From Pantoea dispersa (GTDB taxonomy: Bacteria > Pseudomonadota > Gammaproteobacteria > Enterobacterales > Enterobacteriaceae), in assembly GCF_014155765.1 (NCBI RefSeq), contig NZ_SCKT01000006.1, positions 1-64,000 of the forward strand: DNA of 64,000 bases, given 5' to 3'. The notes under the pieces were generated by a model. The model was not told where the DNA came from and ran no database searches. It saw nothing but the letters and a program-made list of their open reading frames with translations. Below are positions 11,080 through 22,639 of the stretch, in pieces (positions within the stretch are counted from its first letter, which is position 1; each line of letters starts with the position of its first letter). The position numbers were made by a program, and so were the translations under genes.

Positions 11080-13170
11080 TTAATTAAAACGCGCATCGCG
11101 ATCGGCAGTCAGATCGTACAGCTGGTACTTACGGCCCAGCATCTGACCGCCGTCACGCGTCAGCGGCACCCAGTTCACCTGCGCACGGCCACGGGTTGGC
11201 GTGACGGTAAACAGATCCATCGGAATCGAAATATAGAAACCTTTGGTGAAATCCCCTTCGCCATACGCTTCGGCTGACACGTTGGTTTTGGTGGCGTAGA
11301 AGCCGACCATCACGCCGCTGTCAAAGCGCTTCGACACATCCAGCGTGACCCCTTTGTCCTTCGCCAGATATTCACCGACGCTGGCTTTCACCAGCACATC
11401 CTGCATGAACCACGGACGCCAGTAGGCGGTAAGGTGCCCGGTGGGCGCCTTGTAATCGGTAAACTGCATCATGTTGTCCCAGTCACGCTGCTTCACGTAG
11501 TTCGCATCGAGACCAAAAGCCCAGTTGCTGTCCACCGGGCGATACAACAGCTCGCCGCCCACGCCGCCATACATGGTTTCCAGATAGCCACCGTACACCT
11601 GGCCGTAGAAGCCATTGCCGAGATAGCGCATGTAGTTGGCCTGCAGATCATTCACGTAAACGTTGTTCTCCACGTAGTCGCGAATGTGGGTGCGCACGCG
11701 CGGCAGCGTCGAGTCGGCTGGCGCGCCGTTGTAGTTGAACTTGTCATAATTGTTGGCGATGTTGCCAAACAGGCTGCCGCCAATCAGCCAGTGATCGGTC
11801 AGCCAGTAATCGACATTGCCCATTACGCCGAGCTGGTACATGTAGAAGCTTTCCGGGCCGCCGACCGACTGGTTCAGCACCGGCGACAGGCTGTAGTTAA
11901 GGCGATCCTTACGGATGAAATAGCCCTGTTCGGTGGTGCCCGGATCGATCGGTTCTTCACGCGTCTGCTGCAGCGGCTGCTCGTGACCGAGCGGATAGCC
12001 GCGCAGTTCGTTATTCAGGCTGGCCACATCGGTGCGCGTGGTGACCTGCGGCATGTTAAAGCGCGACTCGGTGACTTCAATCGTATCAATGCCAGCCGGC
12101 AGATTGTTCATGATGATGCGGTTAGCGCGGTCAACGCCTTCGCGCGTGTCGCGATATTTGGTCTGCTCGCCGGAGACGTACAGCGTGCGGCCTTTGGTCT
12201 GGATGCGCGGACCATTCAGTCCGGCATTGTATTGCAGATCGGTAAGCTGATTAGCGACCACCGTCGGCTGCAGCAGATCGCCCTGCGGCTGTGGCTGATA
12301 AGCCGGTTTTGCGCTATCAAGGTGCGACTGGTGTAACGAATTAAAGTTGGTGCGTACGGTCACGCCAAACATAAAGGTATTGCCGCGCTCGTAGCTGGCG
12401 TTGATATCCGCCCAGTCGGTAAGGCGATAGATTGCGCCAACGTTGACCTTACTGCGCTGCTCCAGCCGGCCGGCAAAATCGTCCTGATAATCGTTGCCTT
12501 CATACTCCAGCTTCAGACGCAGTGGCTGCCACGGCGTCTGGTATTCGATGCCACCAAACAGTGCCGCCGGACCGTGGAACATCTGCGAGCCGTTAATGGA
12601 ACCCGCCGAACCGCCGCCGGTGCGGCTGCAGAAGCTATCGCTGTAGGAGCAGAACGGGTTTTTGATAGTGCCGCTGTTGCCGAGATAGCCCCAGCCCAGG
12701 CCGAGGCTGAAATCAAACGGCCCCCAGGCTTTACTCGCCACCAGATATTCACTGTCGAACAGGCCGGTACCGCCCAAATCACGCGAACCGACCGCCACTT
12801 CCGGCAGCCAGAAGCTCTCCTGCCACAGGCGCAGCTTCAGGTCGAAGGCTTTGTCTTTATAGCTCTGGTTGCCGCTGAAGCCTTCCACCGCACTGTAGCG
12901 GCGGGTGCGTACGTCGGTATAGCGCACCGTGGTTTCCAGCCATGGGAACAGCTGCAATGACGCAGAATAGTAACGATATTGATCGTTATCGCGGAAGTTC
13001 AGGCTAAATTCGCCCTCTTTTGCCATGCGCGCGGTCGGCGTTTGCATCAGGCCCACGCCGCCAAAATCAGATTGTGAAGGACCGACCGGTTCCGGCCAGG
13101 TTTCCGCCTGCACCTGGCATGCGGCGGCGACAGAAGCAGCCAACAGGCTGAGGAGTAATTGTTTTTTCAT
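11080..13170 (-). CDS. yjbH: Exopolysaccharide outer-membrane protein YjbH
   Basis: YjbH is the last product of the yjbEFGH operon, linked in E. coli to production of an extracellular polysaccharide under Rcs control. The 696-residue protein has a signal peptide ending near AAACQVQA and then long aromatic, alternating segments typical of outer-membrane beta-barrels, ending in ...RDARFN. E. coli YjbH is of the same length (about 698). Its start overlaps the yjbG stop by one base. Its precise molecular job is not known; an outer-membrane export role is an inference from its shape and operon. Confidence 0.9.
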   Translation of the reverse strand: MKKQLLLSLLAASVAAACQVQAETWPEPVGPSQSDFGGVGLMQTPTARMAKEGEFSLNFRDNDQYRYYSASLQLFPWLETTVRYTDVRTRRYSAVEGFSGNQSYKDKAFDLKLRLWQESFWLPEVAVGSRDLGGTGLFDSEYLVASKAWGPFDFSLGLGWGYLGNSGTIKNPFCSYSDSFCSRTGGGSAGSINGSQMFHGPAALFGGIEYQTPWQPLRLKLEYEGNDYQDDFAGRLEQRSKVNVGAIYRLTDWADINASYERGNTFMFGVTVRTNFNSLHQSHLDSAKPAYQPQPQGDLLQPTVVANQLTDLQYNAGLNGPRIQTKGRTLYVSGEQTKYRDTREGVDRANRIIMNNLPAGIDTIEVTESRFNMPQVTTRTDVASLNNELRGYPLGHEQPLQQTREEPIDPGTTEQGYFIRKDRLNYSLSPVLNQSVGGPESFYMYQLGVMGNVDYWLTDHWLIGGSLFGNIANNYDKFNYNGAPADSTLPRVRTHIRDYVENNVYVNDLQANYMRYLGNGFYGQVYGGYLETMYGGVGGELLYRPVDSNWAFGLDANYVKQRDWDNMMQFTDYKAPTGHLTAYWRPWFMQDVLVKASVGEYLAKDKGVTLDVSKRFDSGVMVGFYATKTNVSAEAYGEGDFTKGFYISIPMDLFTVTPTRGRAQVNWVPLTRDGGQMLGRKYQLYDLTADRDARFN

Positions 13171-13907
13171 CAGTCTGGCATCCGGTGAGTCAGAACGGAA
13201 AGCATGCGCGCATTCAAATCAGGCTGGCCCCAGGGCAGGCTCCATGTGGAGAAGCCCAGCCAGATGGTGCTGCCAGGCTCGACTTCAACATGCCGCTGAT
13301 TCCAGTAAGCGATCGGCACCTGTTGCGTCTCACCTGACGGCGCAATCACAGTGGCCACGCTGCGTTCGGCACCCGATAAACGCGCATGCGGCGCGAGATA
13401 GTCACGCACCGTGCGTCCTGGCTGCCAGCTCTCACTGCCGGGATGGCTGAGTGCGCCCATCACCCGTACCTGCGTCGGCGCTGCCACGATGTACAGGTCG
13501 TAGCTGCCCTGCAGTTTACGGTTGGCTTCCGGACGCAGCCGCACCCAGTCGGGATCGAGCGAAGTAAACTGGCGCCCGGTAACCTGCAGGGCGCTGAGCT
13601 GCTGGATTACGCTGCCGATGGTTGCGGCCAGTGAAGTACCGCTGTCGGCCTGCCAGGCGCGCAGATCCGCCAGCAGCTGAGCGTGCTGCTGCTGCGCCAC
13701 GGCGGTCGCACCGCGTTCGGCAATCACCGTGCCCGGCCACCAGCTGTGCAGCGCCGGGTTCGTTACCAGTTCGCTAAGCGTGCTGGCATGATCGATCTGG
13801 AAACTGCGCTGATCGTGCGCAGGGTGTACCGTCACCTGGCTATCCGCCAGCGCATGGCTGGCCGCCGTGAGGGCGAGTGCCGCCAGCAAGCAATTGATTT
13901 TTTTCAT
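13170..13907 (-). CDS. yjbG: Exopolysaccharide periplasmic protein YjbG (GfcC family)
   Basis: This 245-residue protein has a cleavable signal peptide (ending ...ASHALA) and belongs to the YjbG/GfcC group, whose members are periplasmic partners of polysaccharide export. Toward the C-terminus, [17 protein letters not shown] and [15 protein letters not shown] fit the beta-grasp/SLBB-like folds known for GfcC. Translation is coupled on both sides: it overlaps yjbF by four bases (ATGA) and yjbH by one. Length equals that of the E. coli protein. Confidence 0.88.
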   Translation of the reverse strand: MKKINCLLAALALTAASHALADSQVTVHPAHDQRSFQIDHASTLSELVTNPALHSWWPGTVIAERGATAVAQQQHAQLLADLRAWQADSGTSLAATIGSVIQQLSALQVTGRQFTSLDPDWVRLRPEANRKLQGSYDLYIVAAPTQVRVMGALSHPGSESWQPGRTVRDYLAPHARLSGAERSVATVIAPSGETQQVPIAYWNQRHVEVEPGSTIWLGFSTWSLPWGQPDLNARMLSVLTHRMPD

Positions 13908-14551
13908 GATTTCGCCGGCTTCAGAAGGGTGGTTGCAATCGGGAACTGGTCAGCCGCCAGCATCTGCTGCGCCTGCAGCACCGTACCGTCGCGGTTATCG
14001 ATCCAGAAGGTGTTCTGCCAGATGACGCCGGGGCTCTCCATCTCTACCGTTTCGTGCCAGACGTGGCAGGGCACCCGCTCGCCGGCGAGGTTCAGCACTT
14101 CATCGTCACCGCGCTGAAAGGTGGAGTGAGCGGTGGCGGCGCGCACGTTGTCCTGCTCGCGCCACTGCACGACGCGCGTCCACTGCGCGCCATTTTGCAG
14201 CCGCAGCGCATCGGCCAGCGGATCCTGCGCCAGGTTACTGACGGCCTGCAGGTTGTCGCGCAGGCCGAGGGTTTTCACCAGACGGCTGTGCTGCATCACC
14301 AGCATGGCTTTATCCTGGGTTACCCATTTCTGCTGGCCGTTTTCCAGGTAGCCCAGCACCACAAAAATGCGCGGACCGTTGTCGACGCGCGCATACAGGC
14401 TGGCATAGGGCAGATTAGCGATTTGTTCATCGCTGACGGTGACATCGTCCGGACCGCTGATGGCGAGCATCACGGTCTGTTCGAGGCCTTTTTGCGTTTG
14501 TGTGCAAGCCTGCAGCAACAGGCAAAGAAGCAGCAAAGAGAGTCGGCGCAC
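13904..14551 (-). CDS. yjbF: Exopolysaccharide lipoprotein YjbF (GfcB family)
   Basis: A short hydrophobic stretch runs into the lipobox LLLQAC, so the mature protein is a lipoprotein. The body contains GPDDVTVSDEQIANLPYASLY and NGQQKWVTQD, marks of the YjbF/GfcB family of polysaccharide-operon lipoproteins. I chose the GTG at 14551, which has AGGGA upstream and gives 215 residues (E. coli about 212); an in-frame start at 14599 would add a second hydrophobic run before the signal. It overlaps yjbG by four bases and follows yjbE. Confidence 0.87.
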   Translation of the reverse strand: MRRLSLLLLCLLLQACTQTQKGLEQTVMLAISGPDDVTVSDEQIANLPYASLYARVDNGPRIFVVLGYLENGQQKWVTQDKAMLVMQHSRLVKTLGLRDNLQAVSNLAQDPLADALRLQNGAQWTRVVQWREQDNVRAATAHSTFQRGDDEVLNLAGERVPCHVWHETVEMESPGVIWQNTFWIDNRDGTVLQAQQMLAADQFPIATTLLKPAKS

Positions 14552-14629
14552 TGTGTATCCCTGTCTCAATAGAGGCAAAAAAACAAAAAATAACCACACG
14601 ACTGTGTGGTTATGTTTAAAGGTGCTACA

Positions 14630-14878
14630 TCAACGAGTGGTGCTCGTTGTGGTAGTGGTTGTTGTACCGGTATTTGCACCGTCGCCACCGCCAGCAGCGG
14701 CAACGCCGAGACCCACTAACGCACCGAGTGCGCCGATACCCACAGCGGTGGTCGCACCGGTCGAGATTGCTCCCGCCTGCGCGCCTGCTGCAGCACCGGC
14801 TTCTTCCGGTGCGGCAATCGCAGCGGAAGAAACGGCAACGTAAAGTAAGGCTGCACCGGCAACCATCAGTTTTTTCAT
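14630..14878 (-). CDS. yjbE: Small secreted protein YjbE
   Basis: An 82-residue protein with a signal peptide (MKKLMVAGAALL...AIA), a glycine/alanine-rich middle and a run of threonines near the end (GGGDGANTGTTTTTTT). The same end is found in E. coli YjbE, so the low-complexity tail is conserved and not a sequencing artefact. It is the first gene of yjbEFGH, 78 bp before yjbF, and lies downstream of a 600-bp leader with a possible RcsB box. Function is unknown beyond the link to exopolysaccharide production. Confidence 0.87.
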   Translation of the reverse strand: MKKLMVAGAALLYVAVSSAAIAAPEEAGAAAGAQAGAISTGATTAVGIGALGALVGLGVAAAGGGDGANTGTTTTTTTSTTR

Positions 14879-15471
14879 AACAACGTTTCCTGCATCTTGA
14901 TAAAACGTGAATGAAGGATAATACCCGTCATACCGTACGCTGCCGTCCGATGGCCGCTGGGCCGCATGCAGCTGGCTAACCGTGGTCAGCGCGCGGTCAT
15001 GTTTCCCGGGCCGGCTGGCGACAGCGGGGAAGTATTCAGGGCAGCCTTGAAGGCGCGTTCAGTATAGGGCAACAAATTACCAGAGTTCAGCGCCAGAAAA
15101 AGAGGGGGTTTAAGCGAGACAATTCTGGTGATAAATAAGGCGAATTGGCGATAGCTGCTTTTTTTAATTGTGCTTTTTTCGCTGGCTGGAATATTTGCGC
15201 AGGCCGTAATGGCACGGCAGGATTTTTCACTTTTGCATTAAAAAATGGCACGGAATAGGAATAATCAGATTTTCCTGAAAGCAGTAAAATAGAAAGGGAA
15301 AATTAATCAGTCACTTAGGTAAGAATGGCGGCAAAATCAGATCCATTTTTTACCCAATGAACCGGCTGGCAATCCTGGCATCTTCCGATTTTCCTTAGGG
15401 CATTTTAAGAATTTTCTAACCGCAGCGCAGCAGTGAAACCGGCTTATTTCAGCGGGACCGGTAAATCGGGG
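14879..15471 (-). other. Long leader/promoter region of yjbEFGH, no gene seen
   Basis: About 590 bp between the pgi terminator and yjbE have no convincing ORF and are richer in A and T than their surroundings. The region is long enough to hold a distant regulatory site and an untranslated leader. No ops/JUMPstart element (GGCGGTAGCGT) was found by eye. Confidence 0.5.
15406..15419. promoter_or_regulatory. Candidate RcsB/RcsAB box
   Basis: TAAGAATTTTCTAA matches 11 of 14 positions of the RcsAB box TAAGAATATTCCTA. It lies about 530 bp upstream of yjbE. The E. coli yjbE operon is Rcs-activated, which makes the match plausible, but the distance is large. Confidence 0.35.
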
Positions 15472-15474
15472 CAG

Positions 15475-15500
15475 AAAAAAGGCGGCAGGAGCTGCCGCCT
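15475..15500 (-). terminator. pgi terminator
   Basis: On the minus strand an 8-bp stem GGCGGCAG/CTGCCGCC (15481-15499) is followed by six T residues, 20 bp after the pgi stop. It separates pgi from yjbE. Confidence 0.9.
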
Positions 15501-15519
15501 GATGAAGCTGAGTGGTGAA

Positions 15520-17412
<1,893 letters not shown>

Positions 17413-17492
17413 TTAGGCGGCTGGCGGCTTCCGGGTTTGTTTAGCAATGCGCTGCATAAGTGTAAAAATGAATTTTCCCGGCGCCGCAAGGC

Positions 17493-17521
17493 TGGACAGC
17501 GGAACAATTAATCAGTATTTT
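17493..17521 (+). promoter_or_regulatory. lysC promoter
   Basis: TGGACA and TATTTT hexamers with a 17-bp spacer place a sigma-70 promoter directly before the riboswitch, with transcription expected to begin near 17528. The rest of the pgi-lysC gap from 17167 to 17492 should contain the pgi promoter; I see no gene there. Confidence 0.65.
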
Positions 17522-17529
17522 GTGCGCGC

Positions 17530-17735
17530 GACTTGCACCTCCGGGTGCAAGCCAGAAGAGGCGCGTCGCCCAGGCAGTGTGTTTGAGGATCCGTATCCGG
17601 CGAGAACACATCAGGGGGTGCGACGCCGAGGTGGTGCAACACGCGGAGTGTTGTGCTGTCGGCTGCAGGGGCTGAATCCTCTGGGTTGTCACCAGAAGCG
17701 TCCGCAGTCGGACGTTTCGCAAGGTGAAGTGCTTT
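17530..17735 (+). promoter_or_regulatory. Lysine riboswitch (L box) of lysC
   Basis: The conserved L-box strings are present in order: GCCAGAAGAGGCGCGT, AGGGGGTGC followed by CGCCGAGGTG, GGGGCTGAATCC, GGGTTGTCACCAGAAGCGT and CAGTCGGACGTTTCGCAAG. This is the lysine aptamer as in E. coli lysC. The expression platform extends to the lysC start at 17853 and includes GTGCCAAGGCTG and CTGACACGAGG, the latter near the ribosome site. Lysine binding should reduce aspartokinase III synthesis. Confidence 0.95.
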
Positions 17736-17852
17736 TGGTGACTCATCTCCTGATCTTGTCTGTCCAATTCTGCTCTTCTCTTGTGCCAAGGCTGTTACCC
17801 GATCTTCTCTTCCGCGAATGGGAGGAGATAACCTGACACGAGGTTTTGTTAC

Positions 17853-19208
17853 ATGTCTCAATCGTTGATCGTGGCAAAATTTGGCGGCACCAGCGTTGCC
17901 GATTTCGATGCCATGAACCGCAGCGCGGACGTCGTGCTGTCTGATGCCAATACCCGTCTGGTGGTGCTCTCTGCCTCGGCGGGCGTGACTAACCTGCTGG
18001 TTTCGCTGGCTGAAGGCCAGGAACTCGAGCAGCGCGCTTATCTGCTGGATCAAATCCGCACCATTCAATATGCCATCATCGATCGCCTGCAGTCGCCGGA
18101 CGTCATCCGTCAGGAGATTGATCGCATGCTGGAGAACATCATCATGCTGGCGGAAGCGGCGGCATTAGCCCGTTCGGCCGCGCTGACCGATGAGCTGGTG
18201 AGCCACGGCGAACTGATGTCGAGCCTGCTGTTCGTGGAGATTCTGCGCGAGCGCCAGGTGAATGCCGAGTGGTTTGACGTACGCAAAGTGATGCGCACCA
18301 GCGACCGTTTCGGCCGCGCCGAGCCGGATGTGGCCGAGCTGAAAACGCTGGCAGCGGCTCAGCTGCAGCCGCGCACCGCAGAAGCGCTGGTGATCACGCA
18401 GGGCTTCATCGGCAGCGAAGGCAAAGGCCGCACCACCACGCTGGGCCGTGGCGGCAGCGATTACACCGCTGCGCTGCTCGGCGAAGCGCTGCAGGCGACG
18501 CGTGTGGATATCTGGACCGACGTGGCGGGCATCTACACCACTGACCCGCGTGTGGTGCCGCAGGCGAAACGCATCGAAGAGATCACCTTTGAAGAAGCGG
18601 CGGAGATGGCAATCTTCGGCGCGAAAGTGCTGCATCCGGCGACGCTGCTGCCGGCGGTGCGCAGTGATATTCCGGTGTTTGTCGGCTCCAGTAAAGATCC
18701 GGCGGCGGGCGGCACGCGCGTCTGCAACGAGACTAAAAATCCGCCGCTGTTCCGCGCGCTGGCACTGCGGCGCAAACAGACGCTGCTGACGCTGCACAGT
18801 CTGAACATGCTGCACGCGCACGGCTTCCTGGCCGAAGTGTTTGCTATCCTGGCGCGCCACAGTATTTCGGTTGATCTGGTTACCACCTCGGAAGTGAGCG
18901 TCGCGCTGACGCTGGATACCACCGGTTCAACCAGCACCGCCGACAGTCTGCTGACCCAGGCGCTGCTGACCGAGCTCTCTTCCCTGTGCCGGGTGGAAGT
19001 GGAAGAGAATCTGGCGCTGGTGGCGATCATCGGCAACAACCTGTCGAAAGCCTGCGGCGTCGGCAAAGAGGTGTTCGGCGCGCTGGAGCCGTTTAACCTG
19101 CGCATGATTTGCTACGGCGCAAGCAGCTACAACCTGTGCTTCCTGGTGCCAACGCCGGACGCGGAAGAGGTGGTGCGCGCGCTGCATAAGAATCTGTTCG
19201 AATCTTAA
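17853..19208 (+). CDS. lysC: Lysine-sensitive aspartokinase III
   Basis: LysC phosphorylates aspartate, the first step towards lysine, threonine and methionine. The 451-residue protein starts with the kinase motif KFGGTSVADFDAMN, has GRGGSDYTAALL for nucleotide and substrate binding, and ends with two ACT domains (from about residue 310), where lysine acts as feedback inhibitor. It is a monofunctional enzyme without a homoserine dehydrogenase part. It is under the upstream riboswitch and followed by an intrinsic terminator. asd, encoding the next enzyme, lies 2.3 kb downstream on the same strand. Confidence 0.97.
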   Translation: MSQSLIVAKFGGTSVADFDAMNRSADVVLSDANTRLVVLSASAGVTNLLVSLAEGQELEQRAYLLDQIRTIQYAIIDRLQSPDVIRQEIDRMLENIIMLAEAAALARSAALTDELVSHGELMSSLLFVEILRERQVNAEWFDVRKVMRTSDRFGRAEPDVAELKTLAAAQLQPRTAEALVITQGFIGSEGKGRTTTLGRGGSDYTAALLGEALQATRVDIWTDVAGIYTTDPRVVPQAKRIEEITFEEAAEMAIFGAKVLHPATLLPAVRSDIPVFVGSSKDPAAGGTRVCNETKNPPLFRALALRRKQTLLTLHSLNMLHAHGFLAEVFAILARHSISVDLVTTSEVSVALTLDTTGSTSTADSLLTQALLTELSSLCRVEVEENLALVAIIGNNLSKACGVGKEVFGALEPFNLRMICYGASSYNLCFLVPTPDAEEVVRALHKNLFES

Positions 19209-19228
19209 TTGACGCATAAGCCACCTGA

Positions 19229-19253
19229 AGCCGGACAATGTCCGGCTTTTTTT
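19229..19253 (+). terminator. lysC terminator
   Basis: An 8-bp stem AGCCGGAC/GTCCGGCT with a 3-base loop runs into seven T residues, 20 bp after the lysC stop. Confidence 0.9.
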
Positions 19254-19470
19254 ATTTCTGCCGTTCAGCCTGACGCTATTTCGGACAAATGCCAGCGGAA
19301 TGCCTATGCCTGCCCGGCGATCTTTAGCAGCCGATAGGCATTTTCTGTCGTCGGCCACGCTTATGATAATGAAATGTTATGATCCGGCGCAGGTCGCTGC
19401 GGTCGTTCCCCGCGCGCCGTTTCATCTGTGGCAAAAAACCAATTAAGTAAAACGCTAAGGACATTTCTTC

Positions 19471-20394
19471 ATGCTCGCCAAACTCACCCGCCTGTTTCCG
19501 CTCTGGGCCGTACTGCTGTCCGTTGCAGCCTATTATTCGCCGTCCACCTTCCTCGGCATCGGGCCGTGGGTAACCTACCTGCTGATGCTGATCATGTTCG
19601 GCATGGGCGTGACGCTCAACATTGACGATTTCAAACGCGTGCTGGTGCGTCCGGCACCGGTGATTGCCGGCACGTTCCTGCACTATCTGGTAATGCCGCT
19701 GGCGGCCTGGGCGCTGGCGAAACTGTTCCAGATGCCGCCGGATCTGGCCGCCGGGATGATTCTGGTCGGCAGCGTGGCCAGCGGGACAGCCTCGAACGTG
19801 ATGATTTATCTGGCGAAGGGCGACGTGGCGCTGTCGGTGACCATCTCGTCGGTTTCGGCGCTGGTGGGCGTGTTCGCGACGCCGCTGCTGACGCGCTTCT
19901 ACGTAGATACCCACATTCAGGTCGATGTGGTGGGCATGCTGCTCAGCATCGTCAAAATCGTGGTGATCCCGATTGGGCTTGGCCTGATTATTCACCACTC
20001 CATGAACAGCGTGGTGCGCCGCGTTGAGCCGTATCTGCCGGCGTTTTCGATGGTGTGTATTCTGCTGATCATTAGCGCGGTGGTCGCCGGTAGCCAGGGC
20101 TTTATCGGCTCGGTAGGGCTGATGGTGATCGCGGCGGTGATCCTGCACAACGCCATTGGGCTGCTCGGCGGCTACTGGGGTGGCAAGCTGTTTGGCTTTG
20201 ACGAATCCACCTGCCGCACGCTGGCGCTGGAAGTCGGTATGCAGAATTCCGGACTGGCGGCCACGCTGGGCAAACTGTACTTCTCACCGCTGGCCGCACT
20301 GCCCGGCGCACTGTTCTCGGTGTGGCACAACCTCTCCGGTTCGCTACTGGCGGGTTACTGGTCGGGTAAAACGATTGAGAAGAAGCAGAAATAA
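19471..20394 (+). CDS. panS: Bile acid:sodium symporter family transporter, probably pantoate/pantothenate transporter PanS
   Basis: A 307-residue integral membrane protein with about nine to ten hydrophobic helices. Family marks of the BASS fold are the [11 protein letters not shown] segment, the crossover region [19 protein letters not shown], and [18 protein letters not shown] near the end. The closest match from memory is PanS of Salmonella and related bacteria, which moves ketopantoate, pantoate and pantothenate; other BASS members carry other organic anions, so the substrate is an inference. AAGGA precedes the ATG. It is monocistronic, convergent with yhgN. Confidence 0.72.
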   Translation: MLAKLTRLFPLWAVLLSVAAYYSPSTFLGIGPWVTYLLMLIMFGMGVTLNIDDFKRVLVRPAPVIAGTFLHYLVMPLAAWALAKLFQMPPDLAAGMILVGSVASGTASNVMIYLAKGDVALSVTISSVSALVGVFATPLLTRFYVDTHIQVDVVGMLLSIVKIVVIPIGLGLIIHHSMNSVVRRVEPYLPAFSMVCILLIISAVVAGSQGFIGSVGLMVIAAVILHNAIGLLGGYWGGKLFGFDESTCRTLALEVGMQNSGLAATLGKLYFSPLAALPGALFSVWHNLSGSLLAGYWSGKTIEKKQK

Positions 20395-20457
20395 CGGGGC
20401 ATGCGTACCGGTGGTCATCAATGACGATCGGTTACGCACCATCGTCCTGTTGATGCC

Positions 20458-20659
20458 GGTGCGCATAAATGCGCACCCTACAAAAAACACGCGATAACCT
20501 TGCAGAGGGGCAATAAATGCGCCCTCTGCAAAACGTGCGATAACTTTGTAGGGGCGCCATTCATGGCGACCGTAAACGCTCAACGGTCAAGGGTTCCCCC
20601 ATAAATGCGCCCTCTGTAAAACGCGCAATAATCTTGTAGGGTCGCCATTCATGGCGACC
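20458..20659. repeat. Modular palindrome array between panS and yhgN
   Basis: Four hairpins: GGTGCGCATAAATGCGCACC (20458-20477), TGCAGAGGG/CCCTCTGCA (20501-20530), a degenerate GGCGCCATTCATGGCGACC (20552-20571) and GGTCGCCATTCATGGCGACC (20640-20659). The last three are each preceded by a near-constant spacer of the type CGCGATAAcTTGTAGGG, while the palindrome arms differ from unit to unit. A worn GGTNGTCATCAATGAC copy lies at 20411-20430. Confidence 0.8.
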
Positions 20660-20673
20660 GCAAACGCGAAACA

Positions 20674-21267
20674 TTACAGCTTCAGGTAAACCCGAATCCC
20701 GTCCAGGAACATCTGCGTCGCCAGCATAATCAGGATCAAACCCATTAATCGCTCCAGCGCGTTGACGCCTTTATCCCCCAGCAGGCGCAGGAACAGGCCG
20801 GACATCAGCAGAATCACTACCGTGACGCCCCAGGCAATCAGCAGGGCGCCGACCAGGTGCGTCATCTGGTTGGGATACTGATGTGACAGCAGCATCAGGG
20901 TGGCGAGCAGCGAGGGCCCGGCGACCAGCGGGATCGCCAGCGGCACCAGGAACGGCTCTTCGCCGGCGGGCAGGCCGCTGGTGCTGGTCTCGCCGGACGG
21001 GAAAATCATGCGAATGGCGATTAGAAACAGAATGATGCCGCCGGAAATCGATACCGTTTCGGTGCGCAGATTAAGAAACGCCAGGATGCGTTCACCGGCG
21101 AACAGGAACAGCAGCATCAGAATCAAGGCGATCAGCATCTCGCGCATCAGCACCACGCGGCGGCGCTTCGGCTCTAGGTGCTTCAGCACCGACATGAAAA
21201 TCGGCAGGTTGCCCAGCGGGTCCATAATCAACAGCAACAATATGGTCGCGGATATCATTTCAGTCAT
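20674..21267 (-). CDS. yhgN: MarC family membrane protein YhgN
   Basis: A 197-residue protein with six hydrophobic helices and the MarC-family start LLLIMDPLGNLPIFMSVLKH. YhgN is the usual neighbour of asd in enterobacteria and has the same length in E. coli. Its function is unknown; the old link of MarC to multiple antibiotic resistance was withdrawn. It is divergent from asd and convergent with panS. Confidence 0.9.
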   Translation of the reverse strand: MTEMISATILLLLIMDPLGNLPIFMSVLKHLEPKRRRVVLMREMLIALILMLLFLFAGERILAFLNLRTETVSISGGIILFLIAIRMIFPSGETSTSGLPAGEEPFLVPLAIPLVAGPSLLATLMLLSHQYPNQMTHLVGALLIAWGVTVVILLMSGLFLRLLGDKGVNALERLMGLILIMLATQMFLDGIRVYLKL

Positions 21268-21485
21268 CAGAGGTAAACCATCCCTTCAGGTCGGCCACAG
21301 CCGTTATAAGTTGTACTGCTGAAAAAGTTAGCGCAATCGAATTAATTCACTTGCCAGAAGTGCTGCATTTTGTAGAGTTGTGGGTCATAGGTAAACCTGA
21401 TTATTACGCAGACTGGCGCGTTGCTGGCGCTGGTCTTTTTTCGCACCACCCAGGCCCCGGCCCGAGTTCCTGAGACGGACAGAAA

Positions 21486-22595
21486 ATGAAGAATGTAGGT
21501 TTTGTTGGTTGGCGTGGCATGGTCGGCTCTGTGCTGATGTCACGTATGAGCGAAGAACGCGATTTCGATGTGATCAATCCGGTCTTCTTCTCCACTTCGC
21601 AACTGGGTCAGGCTGCGCCGACGTTTGGCGGTAAGTCGACCGGTGCGCTGCAGGATGCGTTTGATATTGAGGCGCTGAAGGCGCTGGATATCATCATCAC
21701 CTGCCAGGGCGGCGATTATACCAGTGAAGTCTACCCGAAGCTGCGCGAGAGCGGCTGGCAGGGCTACTGGATTGATGCGGCCTCCACGCTGCGCATGAAA
21801 GATGACGCCATCATTATTCTTGATCCGGTCAACCATCAGGTGATTCGTCAGGGCCTCGACAGCGGCATCAAAACCTTTGTCGGCGGTAACTGCACCGTCA
21901 GTCTGATGCTAATGTCGCTGGGCGGACTGTTCGCTAACGACCTGGTCGAGTGGGCCTCCGTCGCGACGTATCAGGCGGCCTCCGGCGGCGGCGCGCGCCA
22001 TATGCGCGAACTGCTGACCCAGATGGGCATGCTGCACGACCACGTTGCGACTTCGCTGCAAAATCCGGCCTCCGCCATTCTCGACATCGAGCGCAGCGTG
22101 ACTGACTTTACCCGTTCCGGCACGCTGCCGACCGACAACTTCGGCGTACCGCTGGCCGGCAGCCTGATACCGTGGATCGACAAGCAGCTGGACAACGGCC
22201 AGAGCCGTGAAGAGTGGAAAGGCCAGGCGGAAACCAACAAAATTCTCTCGACCCGTCACACCATTCCGGTCGATGGCCTGTGCGTGCGCGTCGGCGCGTT
22301 GCGCTGCCACAGTCAGGCGTTCACGTTGAAGCTGAAGAAAGATGTGCCGCTGAACGAAATCGAACAGCTGCTGGCCGCGCACAACGAGTGGGTGAAAGTG
22401 GTGCCGAACGATCGCGACATCACCATGCGTGAACTGACGCCTGCCGCGGTGACCGGTACGCTGACCACGCCGGTGGGCCGTCTGCGTAAGCTGAACATGG
22501 GGCCGGAGTATCTGTCGGCCTTCACCGTCGGCGATCAGTTACTGTGGGGCGCTGCCGAACCGCTGCGTCGCATGCTGCGTTTGCTGATCGACTAA
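21486..22595 (+). CDS. asd: Aspartate-semialdehyde dehydrogenase
   Basis: Asd reduces aspartyl phosphate, the product of LysC, to aspartate semialdehyde with NADPH; it serves lysine, diaminopimelate, threonine and methionine synthesis. The 369-residue protein begins with the nucleotide loop [15 protein letters not shown], has the active cysteine in [10 protein letters not shown] (Cys136) and the substrate segment [11 protein letters not shown]. Length and sequence closely follow E. coli Asd. A terminator follows at 22616, so glgB is a separate transcription unit. Confidence 0.97.
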   Translation: MKNVGFVGWRGMVGSVLMSRMSEERDFDVINPVFFSTSQLGQAAPTFGGKSTGALQDAFDIEALKALDIIITCQGGDYTSEVYPKLRESGWQGYWIDAASTLRMKDDAIIILDPVNHQVIRQGLDSGIKTFVGGNCTVSLMLMSLGGLFANDLVEWASVATYQAASGGGARHMRELLTQMGMLHDHVATSLQNPASAILDIERSVTDFTRSGTLPTDNFGVPLAGSLIPWIDKQLDNGQSREEWKGQAETNKILSTRHTIPVDGLCVRVGALRCHSQAFTLKLKKDVPLNEIEQLLAAHNEWVKVVPNDRDITMRELTPAAVTGTLTTPVGRLRKLNMGPEYLSAFTVGDQLLWGAAEPLRRMLRLLID

Positions 22596-22615
22596 GCGCA
22601 GCGCGAATCCAGACA

Positions 22616-22639
22616 GGCCGGGGTTTCCCGGCCTTTTTT
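22616..22639 (+). terminator. asd terminator
   Basis: A 7-bp stem GGCCGGG/CCCGGCC with a 4-base loop and six T residues lies 20 bp after the asd stop. Confidence 0.9.

Noticed and set aside
14630-14690. Threonine-codon run in yjbE as a sequencing artefact
   Set aside because: The same GGGDG-NTGTTTTTTT ending is found in E. coli YjbE, so the run is a conserved feature.
17441-18068. Open frames on both strands across the lysC leader
   Set aside because: The conserved L-box sequence explains the region as RNA structure; the frames have no protein similarity.
19301-19340. TGCCTAT...ATAGGCA inverted repeat after lysC as a second terminator
   Set aside because: The arms are short with a 26-base loop and a weak T tract, and lysC already has a strong terminator at 19229-19253.
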